6,173 nt of DNA, from the NCBI GenBank assembly GCA_016870235.1, contig VGCB01000178.1, forward strand, positions 1 through 6,173, given 5' to 3'. Positions 4,945-6,173 of the stretch are shown here, in pieces. Origin of the DNA: Actinomycetota bacterium (GTDB taxonomy: Bacteria; Actinomycetota; Thermoleophilia; Gaiellales; Gaiellaceae). The position numbers were made by a program, and so were the translations under genes. The number at the start of each line of letters is the position of its first letter. Position 1 is the stretch's first letter. Under the pieces are notes generated by a model. That model had not been told where the DNA came from. It saw nothing but the letters and a program-made list of their open reading frames with translations, and ran no database searches.

Positions 4945-6173
4945 TCCACGCCGAGGTCCCGACGCTCCGTCCCCGGTCGATCGGCGCGAGCGTCCTCCGC
5001 ACCGAGGATCCGCGCCTGCTCACGGGTCGCGGCCGCTTCGTCGGCGATATCGCGCTGCCGGGGATGCTCCACTGCGCCTTCGTCCGCAGCCCGTTCGGGC
5101 ACGCGCGCATCGTCTCGCTCGATCTCGAGGCCGCGCGCGGGGCGCCCGGCGTCGTCGGCATCTGGACGGGGGCGGACTTCGCGGCCCTCTGCCCGGTCGG
5201 GATCCCGACCGACACACGGGTCGAAGGCGTGCCGGTGACCGCGCAGCCCGTGCTCGCGCCCGAGTTCGTCCGCTACATGGGCGAGGCGGTCGCCGTCGTC
5301 GTCGCCGCCACGCAGCACGAGGCGGAAGACGCGGCCGCGCTCGTGGCCGTCGAGTGGGAGGAGCTGCCGGCCGTCGTCGACGCGGAGGCCGCGCTCGCGG
5401 GCGGGCCCCTCGCCAACGAGACGATCGCAGACAACCTGATCATCGACCGGACGGCCGCGCACGGCGACGCCGGGGCCGCCTTCTCCGCGGCCGCGCTCAG
5501 CGTCTCCGCCCGGATCGAGTGCGGCCGGTACGCGGCGGTGCCGATCGAGCCCCGCGGCGTGCTCGCGAGCTGGGACTGGGCGCGCGAGCGGCTGACGATG
5601 TGGAACTCGACGCAGGTCCCGCACTTCCTGGGGACGCTGGTCGCGGCGCTCGCCGGCTTCCCGGAGCAGTCGATCGAGGTGATCGCGCCCGACGTCGGCG
5701 GCGGCTTTGGCCAGAAGGGCCACCTCTTCCCGGAGGATCTCGTCGTCGCCGTTCTCGCCCGCGAGCTCAAGGGCGCCGTCCGCTGGCTCGAGGATCGGCG
5801 CGAGAACCTGATGACCGCGACGCACGCGAAGCAGCAGGTGCACGAGATCGAGCTCGCGCTCGACGGCGACGGCCGGCTGCTCGGTCTCCGCGACCGGATC
5901 GTGGTCGACGGCGGCGCCTACAACCAGGCGCCCTGGTCGCAGCTCGTCGAGGGGCAGATCGCGGCCGCGTCCGCGACGGGCCCCTACCGCGTGCCGAACG
6001 TCGAGACGCGACTCCGGGGGGCGGTCACGAACAAGTGCCCTGTCGGCTCGTATCGGGGCGTCGGCTGGACGGCCATGCAGATCGCGCGGGAGACGGTGAT
6101 CGACCAGGCGGCACGCCGCCTCGGGCTCTCGCCGTTCGAGATCAGGCGCCGCAACGTCGTCCGGCCGGAGGAG
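4941..6173 (+). CDS. Molybdopterin-binding large subunit of a molybdenum hydroxylase, 3' end missing
   Basis: The first 411 residues are present and the frame is still open at the last base; relatives are about 750-800 residues, so roughly half is missing. The N-terminal a/b-hammerhead domain starts with SIGASVLRTEDPRLLTGRGR (14-33), with the RYMGEAVAVVVA strand at 111-122. The first molybdopterin-binding domain follows: EPRG (203-206), WNSTQVPH (221-228), the cofactor loop VGGGFGQK (252-259) and the stretch GSYRGVGW (369-376). The last is where CO dehydrogenase has AYRCSFR; here Gly373 replaces the copper-binding cysteine, so CO is unlikely as substrate. Aldehydes, purines and other N-heterocycles are the usual alternatives. 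The catalytic glutamate near the C-terminus lies outside the window. The ATG overlaps the [2Fe-2S] subunit stop, with GAGG 10 bases upstream. No FAD subunit is seen between or before these genes, so it is probably downstream or elsewhere. Confidence 0.94.
   Translation, partial: MIHAEVPTLRPRSIGASVLRTEDPRLLTGRGRFVGDIALPGMLHCAFVRSPFGHARIVSLDLEAARGAPGVVGIWTGADFAALCPVGIPTDTRVEGVPVTAQPVLAPEFVRYMGEAVAVVVAATQHEAEDAAALVAVEWEELPAVVDAEAALAGGPLANETIADNLIIDRTAAHGDAGAAFSAAALSVSARIECGRYAAVPIEPRGVLASWDWARERLTMWNSTQVPHFLGTLVAALAGFPEQSIEVIAPDVGGGFGQKGHLFPEDLVVAVLARELKGAVRWLEDRRENLMTATHAKQQVHEIELALDGDGRLLGLRDRIVVDGGAYNQAPWSQLVEGQIAAASATGPYRVPNVETRLRGAVTNKCPVGSYRGVGWTAMQIARETVIDQAARRLGLSPFEIRRRNVVRPEE

Noticed and set aside
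4899..5843. A minus-strand open frame of 314 codons antisense to the molybdopterin subunit
   Set aside because: The plus strand carries an unmistakable molybdenum hydroxylase with intact motifs; the antisense product is compositional.
4941..6173. Annotation as carbon monoxide dehydrogenase large subunit (coxL)
   Set aside because: The copper-binding cysteine of the AYRCSFR loop is glycine here, so only superfamily membership is supported.
1..6173. CRISPR array, insertion sequence, tRNA, rRNA, toxin-antitoxin or phage genes
   Set aside because: No regularly spaced repeats, transposase motifs, terminal inverted repeats, tRNA cloverleaf patterns or phage-like proteins were seen on either strand.

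Overview
The window is very GC-rich DNA (roughly 70% by eye) with strong G/C preference at third codon positions, GTG and TTG starts, and genes packed with 4-base stop/start overlaps. This style, plus a DsbB/DsbA-like pair, an aerobic molybdenum hydroxylase and a NodIJ-type exporter, suggests a soil actinobacterium, perhaps of the Thermoleophilia type, known from isolates or metagenomes. That assignment is inference; there is no rRNA or marker gene here.

Layout. Bases 1-281 (+) hold the 3' end of an unrecognised gene. Bases 461-1845 (-) are a two-gene thiol-oxidation operon: a DsbB-family membrane oxidoreductase (1276-1845) followed by a membrane-anchored DsbA-like thioredoxin-fold protein (461-1279), coupled by an ATGA overlap and closed by a strong GC hairpin (444-459). 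Reading away from it is an ABC exporter: ATPase 1955-2851 and ABC-2 permease 2848-3645, coupled by a TTGA overlap. Bases 3646-3946 hold no gene I can support. An inverted repeat there (3911-3950) spans the stop codon of the next gene. Bases 3947-4360 (-) encode a small free-standing protein that reads as two tandem ACT domains.

From 4489 (+) runs a molybdenum hydroxylase operon of the xanthine dehydrogenase/CO dehydrogenase superfamily: the two-cluster [2Fe-2S] subunit (4489-4944) and the molybdopterin subunit (4941 to the window end, cut off), again joined by ATGA. A good sigma-70-like promoter (4407-4435) lies upstream, and a possible 14-codon leader ORF (4448-4492) ends on the GTG start of the [2Fe-2S] subunit. 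The visible active-site loop lacks the copper-binding cysteine of true CO dehydrogenase, so the substrate is probably an aldehyde, purine or other N-heterocycle rather than CO. The FAD subunit is not in the window.

How the genes work together. The Dsb pair would form and recycle disulfides outside the membrane. The ABC pair would export an unknown small molecule. The hydroxylase would oxidise an organic substrate and pass electrons through its Fe-S subunit to an FAD subunit encoded elsewhere. No link between these three units is shown by the sequence beyond adjacency. I see no CRISPR array, insertion sequence, tRNA or rRNA, and no clear sign of an undescribed multi-gene system. The most notable points are the leader ORF, the tandem-ACT protein beside the hydroxylase, the extra N-terminal helix in DsbB and the non-CO active-site loop.
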